Source: Adiantum capillus-veneris (Eukaryota; Streptophyta; Polypodiopsida; Polypodiales; Pteridaceae). From it: a stretch of DNA of 64,000 nt. The stretch is taken from positions 135,947,420 through 136,011,419 of the forward strand of contig CM043964.1 in the NCBI GenBank assembly GCA_014529385.2. Reading direction: 5' to 3'. The notes under the pieces were generated by a model. That model worked only from the letters and a program-made list of their open reading frames with translations, was not told the DNA's origin and did no database searches. Below, piece by piece: positions 35,301-47,385 of this stretch (its first letter is position 1; each line of letters begins with the position of its first letter). The position numbers and the translations under genes were made by a program.

Positions 35301-37070
35301 TGGACGAGTACCTAGAGTGCAGGCTGAATGGGCACATAGTTTGAAAGGCAAACTAAGGAACATTAAGGGTACATCTAGTTATCAACAAAAGTGGTTCCTT
35401 AGTACGTTGCCAGTCAGTATGCTACACGCTCTTTGACTAGTTTTACTCAGTTAGATCATGTGAGAGCTAAAATCTATATGTAAGACAGGGGTATGGTAGA
35501 TTTTTGCATCGATTGCCATATAAGCGTAGAAAGGGGGGTTATATTCCCAAATATGAGTCCTATATAGGGGTTTTATCAAAGTTGTCCGCTCGCAGGTGGC
35601 ATCCCGTTTTGTATATAGAGTGAATCTTCCAGGATTCAAGGCTGCTTATGGTGTGCTACCCATCGTGTTGCAAAGCACAACATAGACTCATATTCACATA
35701 CCCATAAGCACACTATCACACACATACTGAATATGGCTTGATAATGAAGAAATTGCCAACATTTGTGTGTAAAATCATTTGCAATCAAAATGAATTTTGA
35801 TGTGATATCTTGGCAAATAGGAAACTATGAAATTTTCTTTTGTTTCAATAGGTCATTTGTTCTCATCCTTTCTGTTTTACTCCAAGTTGGTCACAATGTA
35901 CCCACACTCTCCATTTTAAATGATGCTGCTACCTTGGTACGTTGATTATCGTGGGAACAAGTCCCAAGAGGATTTTCAAAAAGAAAAAGCTATTTTAAAA
36001 ACTCACACACTCCACCAACTTGGATTTCCATGTTGGCCCATCACATTATGACACAATACTCTCTCGCGTGCCTTTTTGTTGCCCATGTGCTACTCTCCTG
36101 GCCACCATTATCATGACATTGCACATAGTACACACACATCTTAGCTCTCCATGGCCTCCTTCACTCTCTCGCATGGAAAATCCCACCAACACACAGACAT
36201 ACACACACACACACATACCCTCTTTTTTGGTTGCAATCAAGGATGGACCCACACCCCGCACCCACCCCTACCTTTTTGGGTACATATGCCCTACCTTCCA
36301 GCCACCTATGGTGCATATACAAATACATACACACGTATTTGTGTTGCCCACCTATCCTTGTTGCTACACCTTGGAATGCACACACACACACACTCTCCCG
36401 TGTTCACAACCACCTGCCCTCTCATACCCCATCATGCAAGCCAAGGACCCACATCATTCCTCTACCTCACCATCATCAACTATGATGTAGGGTAATTACA
36501 CCACACTAACACATCCACATGCTCCATTGAAGGCTGCTTATGGTGTGCTACCCATTGTGGTGCAAAGCACAACATAGGCTCATGCCATAAGCACACTATC
36601 ACACACATACTGAATATGGCTTGATAATGAAGAAATTGTCAACATTTTTGTGTACAATCATGTGTAATCAAAATGAATTTTGGTGTGATATCTTGGCAAA
36701 TAAGAAACAATGAATTTGTTTCAATAAATCATATGTTCTCATCCTTTCTTTTTTACTCCAAGTTGGTCACAACGTACCCACACTCTCCATGTTACATGAT
36801 GTTGCTACCTTGGCACATTGACTATCGTGGGAACAAGTCCCACGAGGATTTTATTAAAAAAAGCTATTTTAAAAACTCGCACACTCCATCAACCTGGCTT
36901 TTCATGTCGGCCCATCACATGATGACACAATACTCTCTGGCATGCCTTTTTGTTGCCCATGTGCTACTCTCCTGGCCACCCTTATCATACCACATTGCAC
37001 ACACACATCTTAGCTCTCCCCGGTCTTCTTCACTCTCTCGCATGGAAAACCCACCCAACACATACACACA

Positions 37071-37147
<77 letters not shown>

Positions 37148-37990
37148 GGTCCCAATCAAGGATGTGAACCCGCACCCACCCCTACCTTTTTTTGGTTGCA
37201 CATGTACTACCTTCAAGCCACCTATGGTGCATATACAAATACATACACACATATTTGTGTTGCCCACCTATCCTTGTTGCTACACCTTGGAATGCACACA
37301 CACACTATCGCATGTTCACAGCCACCTGTCCTTGCATAGCCCATCATGCAAGCCGAGGCCCACATCATTCCTCTATCTCATTGTCCAATTATGACGTAGG
37401 CTAATTACACCACCATAACACATCCACATGCTCCATTCGAGGCTGCTTATGGTGTGCTACCCATTGTGGTGCAAAGCAAAACATATGCTTATATTCACAT
37501 ACTCATAAGCACACTATCACACACATACTGAATATGACTTGATAATGAAGTAATTGTCAATTTTTGTGCGTACAATCATGTGTAATCATAATTAATTTTG
37601 GTGTGATATCTTGGCAAATAAGAACCAATGAAATTTTCTTTTGTTTCAATAGGTCTTATGTTCTCATCTTTTCTTTTTTATTCCAAGTTGGTCACAACGT
37701 ACCCACACTCTTTATGTTACATGATGATGCTACCTTGGCACATAGAAATCTGTGGGAACAAGTCCCATGATGATTTATTTATTTTTTTAAAGCTATTTTG
37801 AAAACTCATACACTCCACCAACTTGGCTTTTCATGTTGGCCCATCACATGATGACACAATACTCTTTCGCGTGCCTTTTTGTTGCCCATGTGCTACTCTC
37901 CTCGCCACCCTTATCACCACATTGCACACACACATCTTAGCTCTCCCTGGCATCCTTCACTCTCTCGCATGGAAAACCCACCCAACACGC

Positions 37991-38023
<33 letters not shown>

Positions 38024-38528
38024 CACACACACTCTTTTTTGGTTGCAATCAAGGACGGACCCACACCCCGCACCCACTTCTACCTTTTTGGTTGCATATG
38101 CACTACCTTCAAGCCACCTATGGTGCATATACAAATGCATACACACGTATTTGTGTTGCCCACATATCCTTGTTGCTAAACCTTGGAATGCATGCACACA
38201 CTCTCATGTTCACAACAACCTACATACGCTATCATGCAAGCCAAGGAACCACATCATTCCTCTACCTCACTATCCAATTATGACGTAGGCTAGTTACACC
38301 ACCATAACACATCCACATGCTCCATTCAAGGCTGCTTATGGTGTTCTACCCATGGTGGTGCAAAGCACAACATAGGCTCATATTCACATACCCATAAGCA
38401 CACTATCACACATATACTGAATATGGCTTGATAATGAAGAAATTGTCAACATTTGTGTGTACAATCATGTGTAATCAAAATGAATTTTGGTGTGATATCT
38501 TGGCAGATATAAAACAATGAGATTTTCC
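32346..38528 (+). repeat. Tandem array: six full and one partial unit of about 870 bp
   Basis: Unit starts (ACATTTGTGTGTACAATCATG and variants) are at 32,346, 33,220, 34,090, 35,759, 36,642, 37,561 and 38,449. After removing an 813-bp insertion the spacings are about 874, 870, 856, 883, 919 and 888 bp. Each unit carries GATATCTTGGCAAATA, CTCCAAGTTGGTCACAA, TTCATGTTGGCCCATCACAT, a CA-rich stretch, GTATTTGTGTTGCCCAC and GAATATGGCTTGATAATGAA. The CA stretch has become (CT)n of about 34 units in unit 5 (37,073-37,141) and a long CA run in unit 6. Open frames of 80-160 codons fall in each unit but are not conserved in frame or start. Confidence 0.96.
34829..35633 (+). mobile_element. 805-bp nonautonomous DNA transposon (hAT-like)
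   Basis: Inserted in unit 3 of the tandem array with perfect 8-bp duplications ATTCAAGG at 34,821-34,828 and 35,634-35,641. The left end CCCGGGGGATTCAC and the inverted right end CCTGGAAGATTCAC agree at 11 of 14 bases. There is no coding capacity. An 8-bp target duplication fits hAT (or P or Mutator-like) elements. It contains a 45-bp internal tandem duplication (TGTATCAATTGCTTGTTTTA at 35,114 and 35,159). A partial relative is at 5,073-5,395. Confidence 0.88.
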
Positions 38529-38674
38529 CACTGTCACAAAACTCGCTTTATTATACTGCATTATTGGTACTAGAGCCTACTCATCCACTTGTCCTTCAGG
38601 CATCCTGTACTTGACTGGTACAACATTGTTTCTTGGTAGTGGTGGTTGTTGATCTAATATGGGTTGTGGTTTTT

Positions 38675-39468
38675 TCATAGCCTAGGTGGATTCTGAACTT
38701 GTGCCATGTTTGGTGGATATCTATACATGGGTTGTCCATGTTGTCTCATTGGCATATACTGGACATTTCCATCATATTTAGGCTTATGATAGCACTCACC
38801 CGTTTCGTGGTTTTCCCATTTCCCTTCGATGGCACACCATCTCAATGGTCTATGTTGTCCCATATGTTGTCCTTGAGGTGGACCCTATCATGGCCCTCTC
38901 GTAGGCATCCTTTACATGTTATACATCATGCCATTCATGCGCTTAAGCATGTCCTCCATGGGATTAATAGGAATACCACTATTGGTCCTACTTGTGCTGG
39001 CACAAAAGATTTGGTTTGCTCACTCTATGTATCCTTGACAGTGGTTTCCTCATTAAAAATCTTGCCAGAAATTCTTCTAGGACAATGAGACAAGCCTCTC
39101 CTGAGACAATCCAACTTTGAACATCCATCGTTGTATTGCCTCATTCTACTCACACAATCTCTTACAATTTTCCCTTGTTTTTGTTTAAAATAGTAGATTT
39201 GTGCCATGGTGCTATGCTTGATTCCCATTTTTTAGCAAGCGGCAACAAATCTCATGGCCAAAGTTGATTTATCGATTATTGGTCCAGGAAGTATGGTTTG
39301 GAACCAAAACAAAGCCTTGTCCTCCAAAGTCATCCCAAACCTCTCAAATTGCGTATGGAAGTCTGTTATATGTTCAACCCTTAGAATTTTTCTGGGGCTT
39401 GCGAAGTGGTCATACAGATCCCCTAACCCATTGTATTTTTTGACCCATCCATATTGAGAACATTCCAA
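38675..39468 (-). pseudogene. Ty3/Gypsy gag remnant
   Basis: Three minus-strand frames in succession. ITDFHTQFERFGMTLEDKAL and WFQTILPG (39,400-39,300) are followed by HSTMAQIYYFKQKQGKIVRD and RMRQYNDG (39,215-39,130), the capsid region of the retrotransposon gag family. Then WCAIEGKWENHETGECYH (about 38,835-38,780) resembles a Cys/His zinc-binding element. Stops at 39,232 and 39,025 and a gap separate the pieces. No protease or RT follows: downstream sequence is the tandem array, which cuts it off at about 38,530. Confidence 0.75.
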
Positions 39469-39569
39469 AATTTGGATTTTATGGAGTGGGAGATATTAAT
39501 CACAATTAATATCTCTTAGGTCAAAATCAAAGATTTGTCCCACTTTTAACCTTTACTTGACATGCTATC

Positions 39570-40392
<823 letters not shown>

Positions 40393-40599
40393 CAATATCA
40401 GTGTGCGGGAAAAGTGTGGCTCCGCTTAGCCTTGAGCCGGTTGAAAAATCAAAACAACCTATTGAAGGGAGGGAGAAGGAAGAATAGAGAATTCAAGAAA
40501 TAGAGTTAAAGTATTAAAAAATTATCCTCTTTGGAACTACCCTAAAGAGTGTTGTATGTTTGTGAAATTGACTTTTTTGTTTGAATGTTGCTGCATGGT

Positions 40600-40608
40600 G
40601 TGTGTGTG

Positions 40609-40639
<31 letters not shown>

Positions 40640-40915
40640 TTATCTAGTTGACATTGCCTTGGATAACCATGGGTTGACTTATGCCCTCTTGGTAATCTCG
40701 CTCTCTCTATCTAGACAACAATGTCTTGGTTAAATGGCTGGCTATAGCTAAAGCTTGAATACATTGGTATACTTTATCCATAACCTGTTCAATTTGGAAA
40801 ATAATGACACATGTCTTTAGAAAAAGGTTTGTTTACTTTGGGCATCATTATTCTCCATAAGTATGTCATACACTAGCTCAGTTGTGAGCACGGTTGGCTT
40901 TATAAGGCGATTTTC
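40600..40915 (+). repeat. Direct repeat, copy A (partner at 43.04 kb)
   Basis: Begins with GTGTGTGCGCGCACACAC..., then ACTTATCTAGTTGACATTGC, TTGAATACATTGGTATACTT and GAGCACGGTTGGCTTTATAA. It matches 43,040-43,335 closely, both copies starting in a (CA)n run and ending at TTTATAAGGCG. No coding frame. It could be an LTR-like or MITE-like sequence. Confidence 0.9.
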
Positions 40916-42365
40916 CAGTGCCTGTATAGAATCCCTACACTAACTTGGCATGAACAAATCCCCCTGATGAAGGGATAACTCCATGATCCGTGGACAAGTT
41001 GCATCGCAAATTGAGCCTAGTTAAAGGCCCTACACAAACCTTGCATGAACCAACCCTCCTTTGATCATTGTATCTTTTATTCAAGCTGGTAGTGACATGA
41101 TGACTCCTAGCAAGATCGAAAAAATCTTGCCTCAATCGGTAGATACCTTTTTTGATGATTGTATGCAGGCAGTAATTTGACAATGGTGGCTAAAGACAAA
41201 GAACTAAGGAGATTATTATCCTGTATGTTGATTGATAAACTATATGTTATGCTTTACCTACAATGCAAAAAATGCAATAAAATAAACATGGGTAGTATAA
41301 CTCTTGCTCTCAAACATGCAAAGGAAATATGAGTTTGTATATTGTCTCATACAGGATCAAGGGCATAAACATAGAAGGGATAGTGATGAATTACATGCTT
41401 ATTTTGGCAAACCATAAACCTTCTGTGGAGGGTCTTATTGAGAGGAGACCTCATGGGAGAGTGGGTTCATAGAGCTCTCTAAATACGATCACAATCTGTT
41501 GCAAAATGTTGCCCAAAATTGTTGGAATTGCTTGTTTTGTTTTACAAATTAATGTTTTTTGGTACAAAAGACACACACACTTAGAATGTATTAAATATTC
41601 TTGCATGGCAGTTGACTTAGATTGAGACATTGTGCTCAAATTTTTGGCATAGAGAAGAGCATTGAAAAAACTAAAGTATAATGTAAATGGGTACGTGATT
41701 TTTTTAAGTCTTCTATTTTGTTTAAAAGCCATAATCCTCTTGTGAGGGTCTCCAAAGAGATGCCAATTATTGTGGATTTTTTACCTATTTTTTGAAATAC
41801 AAACAAAATGATGTCCAATTTTTGTAAAGAAGCCTAGTAAGTGGCCGTGTTCATACATTAGACATATGATAGTCCGTAGGGTAAGTTGTAAATTAATTTT
41901 GCAGGTGGAACATGGATAACAATTGGACCCAGTTTTGACACCTGCAATACAGACAAGCAGTGTCAATTCTAACTGAATGCTTTCGTATGGATGCAAGTAA
42001 CAGCTAGATCCTTCTCCTCGTAGGATTAGTGGACGTTTGTCTCTAAGGACTGGATATCTTCAAAGTGGATCAAATCAATAACAATACATGTAGAAAGGAA
42101 AATCTACATTTCTTCATGCAGTAGAGATTTTGGCTAATGTAAACTATTGTTAGGGTGTTATTAACATGTAGCTTATCTCTTGAGTATATTGTCAATATCC
42201 TTGTACATTTATCATTACCCTTGTCAGTATGTATAATCTGATCTACTCCATTGTATGGTTCAATAGTTTGTATACTCAAACTATTGTTAGGCTTTTCATT
42301 TCAAACACGTGCAAACTTCTTCCTAGCTAGCCTTTGGTCGGGCTAGCACCATGCAATGGTCGTAG
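40916..42365. other. No gene seen
   Basis: AT-rich sequence. Short frames are present but none carries a recognisable domain or a consistent codon pattern. Confidence 0.5.
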
Positions 42366-42615
42366 ATCTGGTACATTAATACTAACTTGACCCACCCAAT
42401 CCAACCGGATGGGTTGGGGTTCTTTAGCTCCTAAATTGGTCAAGTTCATACAAGTTACATTATTACTAGCTTGACCCACCTAATCCAAAGGGATGGGTTG
42501 GGGCTCTTTAGCTCCTAAATTGGTCAAGTTAACACAAGTTACATTATTATTAGCTTGATCCACCCAATCCAAAGGGATGGGTTGGGGATCTTAGCTCCTA
42601 AATTGGTCAAGCACC
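42366..42615 (+). repeat. Minisatellite, three units of about 85 bp
   Basis: CTTGACCCACCCAATCCAA, GGATGGGTTGGGG, TTAGCTCCTAAATTGGTCAA and CAAGTTACATTATTA recur three times with few changes. Each unit holds an ACCCAATCC...GGATGGGTT inverted pair. Confidence 0.92.
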
Positions 42616-43039
42616 TACATGCGTACATATAATCCTTATATTATAATCAATGTCCACCCTCGAGCAAGTGTGGAATTTCAATTGGTCTTTATCTGGCAGG
42701 ATTGGAGTATTTTATAGTAACCACCATTTGACATAGTTCACAAATTTGGGATGCACATCGACCAAAATCATGAGATGTCAGGTATGTAGTTTTCATAGTA
42801 CCATACTCTCCTCCCTGGAGGACCCCTTTATCATACAACAATTGGGTATTCTCACATTTAAACCCTTTTCAACACATTACATATGGTTATTCTCGCATCT
42901 AAACCCGTTTTAACATGGTACAGATGATTGAGTTATAAACATTGAAATTAGGAAGCATTTACTACAATTGGTGGGGGATTGGTCCACTTGGTGGACCATC
43001 CTCCACCAAGTGGATCTCTCCTCTGGGATGGGGGAGGGC
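42616..43039. other. No gene seen
   Basis: No coding content recognised. ACTTGGTGGACC/GGTGGACCATCCTCCACC form a small inverted pair at about 42,986-43,012. Confidence 0.5.
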
Positions 43040-43335
43040 CACACACACACACACACACACACTTATCTAGTTCACATTTCCTTGAATAACCCTAGGCTGA
43101 CTTATGCCCTCTTGGTAATCTGGCTCTCTCTATCTGGACAACAATGTCTTGGTTAAACCTTGGCCGGCTATAGCTAAAGCTTGAATACATTGGTATACTT
43201 TATCCATAGCCTGTTCAATTTGGAAAATAATGACCCATGTCTTTAGAAAAAGGTTTGTTTACTTTGGGCATCATTATTCTTTATAAGTATGTTATACACT
43301 AGCTCAGTTGTGAGCACAGCTGGCTTTATAAGGCG
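43040..43335 (+). repeat. Direct repeat, copy B (partner at 40.60 kb)
   Basis: Copy of 40,600-40,915 with about 95% identity by eye: ACTTATCTAGTTCACATTTC, TTGAATACATTGGTATACTT and GTGAGCACAGCTGGCTTTAT. Again introduced by a (CA)n run. After TATAAGGCG the two copies diverge completely. Confidence 0.9.
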
Positions 43336-43813
43336 CGTCAAGTGTGCACACCATTCTGTCGAGTTACTCATGAGAAGGCCTCCTTATATAGATGTAAGGG
43401 AACCTCTAAACCCCATGTGCAGTCGCCCTTAGATAGCCAAGTCCAAGTAGGACTCTCCCATGCGCCCATGTGTAGCCACTTTTGGGTAGACAAGTCCTCC
43501 TAGAAATCGGCCACCGGCCAAGGAAATCCGGCCACCGGCCAAAGATCACCGGCCGTCGACCACCGGCCATTTTCTGATTGTCTTCCGGTCATCGTCCGGC
43601 CAAGATATTCCGGCCGTCATATTCCGCCCCTGAATTTGCTTCGTACCATCCACGATCACAAATAGAGATCTCATCAGCGTACAAATTTGGAATCCACCAA
43701 ATATATGTGCACCATTGGCTTCTCCTCGCATGGGGGCCTTACAAACTGTGCAACATATATTGTGGTGGCAAAACTGAGAGAGGTGGGCATTGCAAGTGTA
43801 CTAACACCCCCCC
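43336..43813 (-). repeat. 3' LTR-side region and polypurine tract of Copia-3
   Basis: On the minus strand the RNase H stop is followed by TTGAGGGGGGG (43,817-43,807), a polypurine tract, and then TGTTAGTACACTTGC, a normal Copia LTR start (LTR boundary at 43,806). The distal LTR end is not identifiable. The stretch at 43,510-43,620 is a CCGGCCA-rich repeat. Confidence 0.7.
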
Positions 43814-43835
43814 TCAATGAACACTCGAAGATACT

Positions 43836-45620
43836 CTATGTTGGTCGTGTGCCAACTCCAAGTTGATGAAGATGTCGAAGTAACTGGTCTTTCCCTAGAG
43901 CTTTGGTGAAGATATCTGCACAATTATCTTCAATAGGACAATACTCTAGCTCCACAATTTCATCCTCAATTAGCTCTTGAACATAATGATATTGAACCTC
44001 AATATGCTTTGTGCGTGTATGGAAGACGGGGTTCTTGGCAATCGCCTTGCAACTCTGGTTGTCGCATTGAAGTGTTGTTGCTGAATGAAGAGAAACACCT
44101 AAGTCCATGAGGACTTGCCTTAGCCAAACTGCTTCACAAGCTGCAAAACAAGCAGCTTTATACTCTGCTTTCATTGAAGAAAGAGCGATGGTTGGCTGCT
44201 TCTTGCTGATCCAAGAAAACACTCCAGAACCAAGTGAGAAACAAAATCCAGAAACTGACTTTCTAGAGTCACGATCTCCTACCCAACAAAGTCACGATAC
44301 CCACTAAAAATATTTGTGCCAATGCCATAGGCAATGCCATGGCCCAAAATACCTTTGATGTACTTAAGAACTCGCATACCTTCCTTCCAATGAGATTCTC
44401 TTGGTTGGTTGGAAAACCTGCTTAAAACGCCTACTGCAAAAGAAGTATCCGGCCTAGTGTTGCACAAGAAAATTAAGCTTCCCACAAGTTTTCTGTACTT
44501 TTAAATGTCGACTAAGGGAGAAGAATCTTCCATGGAGAGTTTTGCATTTGCCTCCATTGGAGTGCTCACAGGTCTGCAATCCATCATGCCAAAAGCTTTT
44601 AGGATCTCTGTTGCATACTTTTGTTGAGAGATGAAGATACCTTTTGAGGATTGCCAAACCTCAATCCCCAAACAATAATGCAACAAACCTAAGTCTGTCA
44701 TTTCGAATTCATAACTCAAATTCTCACGAGTTTGTTGGATGAGCTCTTTGTGGTCACCTGTGATTATCAAGTCATTGACATACAAGATAATAATGACTTG
44801 TTTTCCATTCTCTCTAAGCACATATAAATTCGCTTCAGAGGCACTTCTTCTAAAGCCAAGTTTTTTTTAAAAACTTATCAATTATGACATACCATGCTCT
44901 TGGAGACTGTTTCACGCCATATAAAGCCTTCTTCAATCTAACCTTCTGTTTTGAATGGGGCGTCTCAAACCCTGGTGGTTGCTCAATATACACCTCCTCC
45001 TTGAGAATTCCATTCAAAAATGCAGACACAACATCCATTTGGTAAACAACCCATAACTAGATAGCAGCAAGAGCAAGCACAAGACAAATAGTTGTCATTC
45101 AAGCTGTGGGAGCGAAGGTGTCACTAACATCAAACCCTTCGACTTCAGAGAATCCTTGTGCTACTAACTTGGCTTTGTACTTTTGCAAAGAGACATCAGC
45201 ATTATGCTTGAGCTTGTACACCCGTTTTGTGCCAATGACTTTCTTCTTTGGAGGCCGATCCACTACTTCCCAAGTGTCATTCTTTGTGATGATGTCGTAT
45301 TCAGACTACATCGCTTTCTTCCACTTTGGATCAGCCATTGCCTCGTCGACGAAGGCTGGCTCCTTCACAGAGCCCACAATTTCTGTCATGAGAGCCATGT
45401 TGACGATATGTTCCGAGGCTCTCCTTTGCTCCTCTATTCTTTTTTACCGTCGCAAACCCCCCTCCTCTTCATGAGGGTTGTGAACTTGAGGGTTTTGAGC
45501 GTCAAAAAGATGTTGAGCCCACTTTGGTAGTGGCTTTTCCTATGATGCTGCAACATGTCCGTTAGATTTATTTGAGTCATCATCAGGCAACTCCTCCTCT
45601 TGATTTTTTATTGACTTTGG
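43836..45620 (-). pseudogene. Copia-3 reverse transcriptase and RNase H
   Basis: RT begins near 45,480 with VKEPAFVDEAMADPKWKKAM-like sequence, then [20 protein letters not shown] and [13 protein letters not shown] (45,038-44,880). Next are IIILYVNDLIITG, with YVDD changed to YVND (about 44,790-44,755), and FEMTDLGLLHYCLGIEVW, followed by MGSLIFLCNTRPDTSFAVGV. RNase H (44,222-43,836) has ALSSMKAEYKAACFAACEAV, CDNQSCKAIAKNPVFH, RTKHIEVQYHYV and DIFTKAL. Stops and frameshifts near 45,050, 44,850 and 44,490. It lacks a working catalytic centre. Confidence 0.93.
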
Positions 45621-45636
45621 TATGGCACATGGTGAG

Positions 45637-46580
45637 TTATTTCTTCATTTGATGAGAAAGCGGATGAACCTGGTTTCTCCACCATATGTGGCCCTTCTTC
45701 AAATACCACTCCCGACTGGTGAGTATTTTCTTTGCCTCTGGATCATAGAGTCTATAAGCCTTAGACTCTTCACTGTATCCGAGAAATACGCACTTCTTGC
45801 TTTTGGCTTCTAACTTTGTTCTTTGTGAATCAAGAATATGTGCATAACAAAAACACTCAAATGTTTTGAAATGCAAGACTGAAGGTTTTTACCAGAATAG
45901 GCTTCTTGAGGTGTTTTCCCTTTCAAAGCCTTTGTGTAGCTTTGATTGAGAATGTACACTGTTGTACTTACTGCTTTGGCCCAAAATGAATCTGGCATAC
46001 CCTTGGCTTTGAGCATACACCTTGCCATTTCTACCACTGTCCGATTGCGACGGTCCACAACGCCATTTTGTTGTGGTGTGTAAGCTGTAGCTCTTTCTAC
46101 CACCGTCTGATTGTGACAATCCACAATGCCATTTTGTTGTGGTGTGTAAGCTATAGTAAGGTGTCGTTTTATGCCATGCTCATTGCAGTAGTTGTTGAAT
46201 TCATTTGAGATGAATTCTCCTCCTCGATTTGTGTGAAGCTTCTTCACCTTCTTTCCTGTTTCATTTTCTACAAGCTTTTGCCACATTTTAAACTTTCCAA
46301 AAGCTTCAGACTTCTCACGAATGAAATACACCCACATCTTTCTACTAAAGTCGTCGACTAACAGAAAAAAGTAGAAAGATCCACCCAAAGCGGATGTAGA
46401 CATTTTTCCACAGAGATCTGCGTGTACCAACTCTAGAGGAGATTGAGCTCGATTACTACTCTCTTGTGAAAATGCCTTTCTTTGCTTCTTGCCCATCATG
46501 CAAGCTTCACAAACTTCATTCATTTTTGAGATTTGAGGCATGTGTGCCACCATCCCAAATTTTTGCATCTCTTTTAGCAC
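45637..46580 (-). pseudogene. Copia-3 integrase with duplicated motif
   Basis: Minus strand, 256-codon frame. CEACMMGKKQRKAF is the end of the HHCC finger and ELVHADLCGKM carries the first Asp. Asp two is changed (LHTNRGGEFISNEF). The region of the catalytic Glu is present twice in tandem: YTPQQNGIVDCHNQTVVE and YTPQQNGVVDRRNRTVVE, 66 bp apart (46,029-46,094 and 46,095-46,160), both with Asp in place of the usual Glu. Downstream (45,876-45,637) LRKSKKCVFLGYSEESKAY-type sequence marks the C-terminal domain. Confidence 0.9.
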
Positions 46581-46588
46581 AGCAATGC

Positions 46589-47068
46589 TTAAGTGACCAA
46601 ATCTCTCATGCCATAATTGAGTTGTATCTTTTTCTGTAGTGACCGTAAGTGCACAACAATGCTTAAGTGACCAAATCTCTCATGCCATAATTGAGTTGTA
46701 TCTTTTTCTGTAGTGACCGTAAGTGCAGAAAGTTTATAGAGGTTGTTGCGCCTTACGTCCTTTCCCACTGTGTTGCCTTTAGAATGCAAGATTTTTGCTC
46801 CATTTATCTTGAAACAGACTTCAAGATCACGATCAGTGATTGCAGCAATGGTCAACAAATTCTTCTTGATTTGAGGCACGTACAACACATTAGAGAGATC
46901 TTTAGTTTCACCTGTAGCTGCTAAAAAAGAAATTGTCCCAGACCCTTCGACTGGACATTTGGCATTATTCCCAACAATTACACTTATGGGTTCCTGTAGA
47001 GGCTTCCAGGAACTATACCAATCTTTCTTACTAGTCATATGTCGGGATGCACCACTATCTAGATCCAA
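46589..47068 (-). pseudogene. Copia-3 protease and pre-integrase region
   Basis: Starts LDSGASRHMTSKKDWY, with the catalytic DSGA intact. ISFLAATGETKDLSNVLYVP and KKNLLTIAAITDRD, the usual body of the Copia aspartic protease, follow. TEKDTTQLWHERFGHLS is the pre-integrase motif and is present twice because of a 74-bp tandem duplication (46,583-46,656 and 46,657-46,730) that shifts the frame. The N-terminus is cut just before the active site by the repeat at 47,066. Confidence 0.9.
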
Positions 47069-47225
47069 GAACCATCAACAAGCGGAGTTTGTGCTGAAAC
47101 AGACCTTGAACTATGGGCCAAGAACCATCAACAAGCGGAGTTTGTGCTGAAACAGACCTTGAACTATGGGCCAAGAACCATCAACAAGCGGAGTTTGTGC
47201 TTGTTCAAGGTCTGTTCAGGAAGCT
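47066..47225 (+). repeat. Three 53-bp repeats at the start of the Copia-3 protease
   Basis: CCAAGAACCATCAACAAGCG...GAACTATGGG is present twice in full and a third time to GTTTGTGC, with near identity. Immediately after, TTGTTCAAGGTCTGTTCAG is the reverse complement of the unit's ACAGACCTTGAA part. The strand of the retrotransposon sequence changes here. Confidence 0.95.
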
Positions 47226-47380
47226 ATTTTTACTGTGACAAGAAGGGTCATGCTGTTAAAGACTGCAGAAAGAAGAAAGCAGACGAGAAGAACGGCACCA
47301 TGAAAGCTTCTTGGAAGGAAAGAGAATCCGCCAAACAGACCGTCTCGTACTTTCTTAGCTACGAGCACCTAGTGCTCTGA
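47215..47380 (+). pseudogene. Gag zinc knuckle fragment in inverted orientation
   Basis: Plus-strand frame with SYFYCDKKGHAVKDCRKKKA: the Cys-X4-His-X4-Cys end of a CCHC zinc knuckle, with the first Cys apparently displaced (CSGSYFYC). Then KNGTMKASWKERESAKQ. The rest of Copia-3 (pol, PBS, LTR) is on the minus strand, so this piece of gag is inverted and the remaining gag is missing. Confidence 0.8.
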
Positions 47381-47385
47381 TACCA
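47368..47385 (-). promoter_or_regulatory. Primer binding site of Copia-3 (initiator tRNA-Met type)
   Basis: The minus strand reads TGGTATCAGAGCACTAGG directly inside the LTR. TGGTATCAGAG is the standard complement of the 3' end of plant initiator tRNA-Met used to prime Copia reverse transcription. Confidence 0.92.

Noticed and set aside
32579-38283. Frames of 80-160 codons in each array unit, with repeated words such as HLSSPWPPSLSRMEN
   Set aside because: Start, frame and length differ between units, two frames are open at once, and the composition reflects CA/CT-rich DNA without stops.
32346-38528. Array considered as a CRISPR or rDNA spacer array
   Set aside because: Units of about 870 bp are near-identical throughout, with no short repeat-spacer pattern and no rRNA sequence.
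45106-45530. Plus-strand frames of 115-122 codons
   Set aside because: Antisense shadow of the Copia-3 reverse transcriptase.
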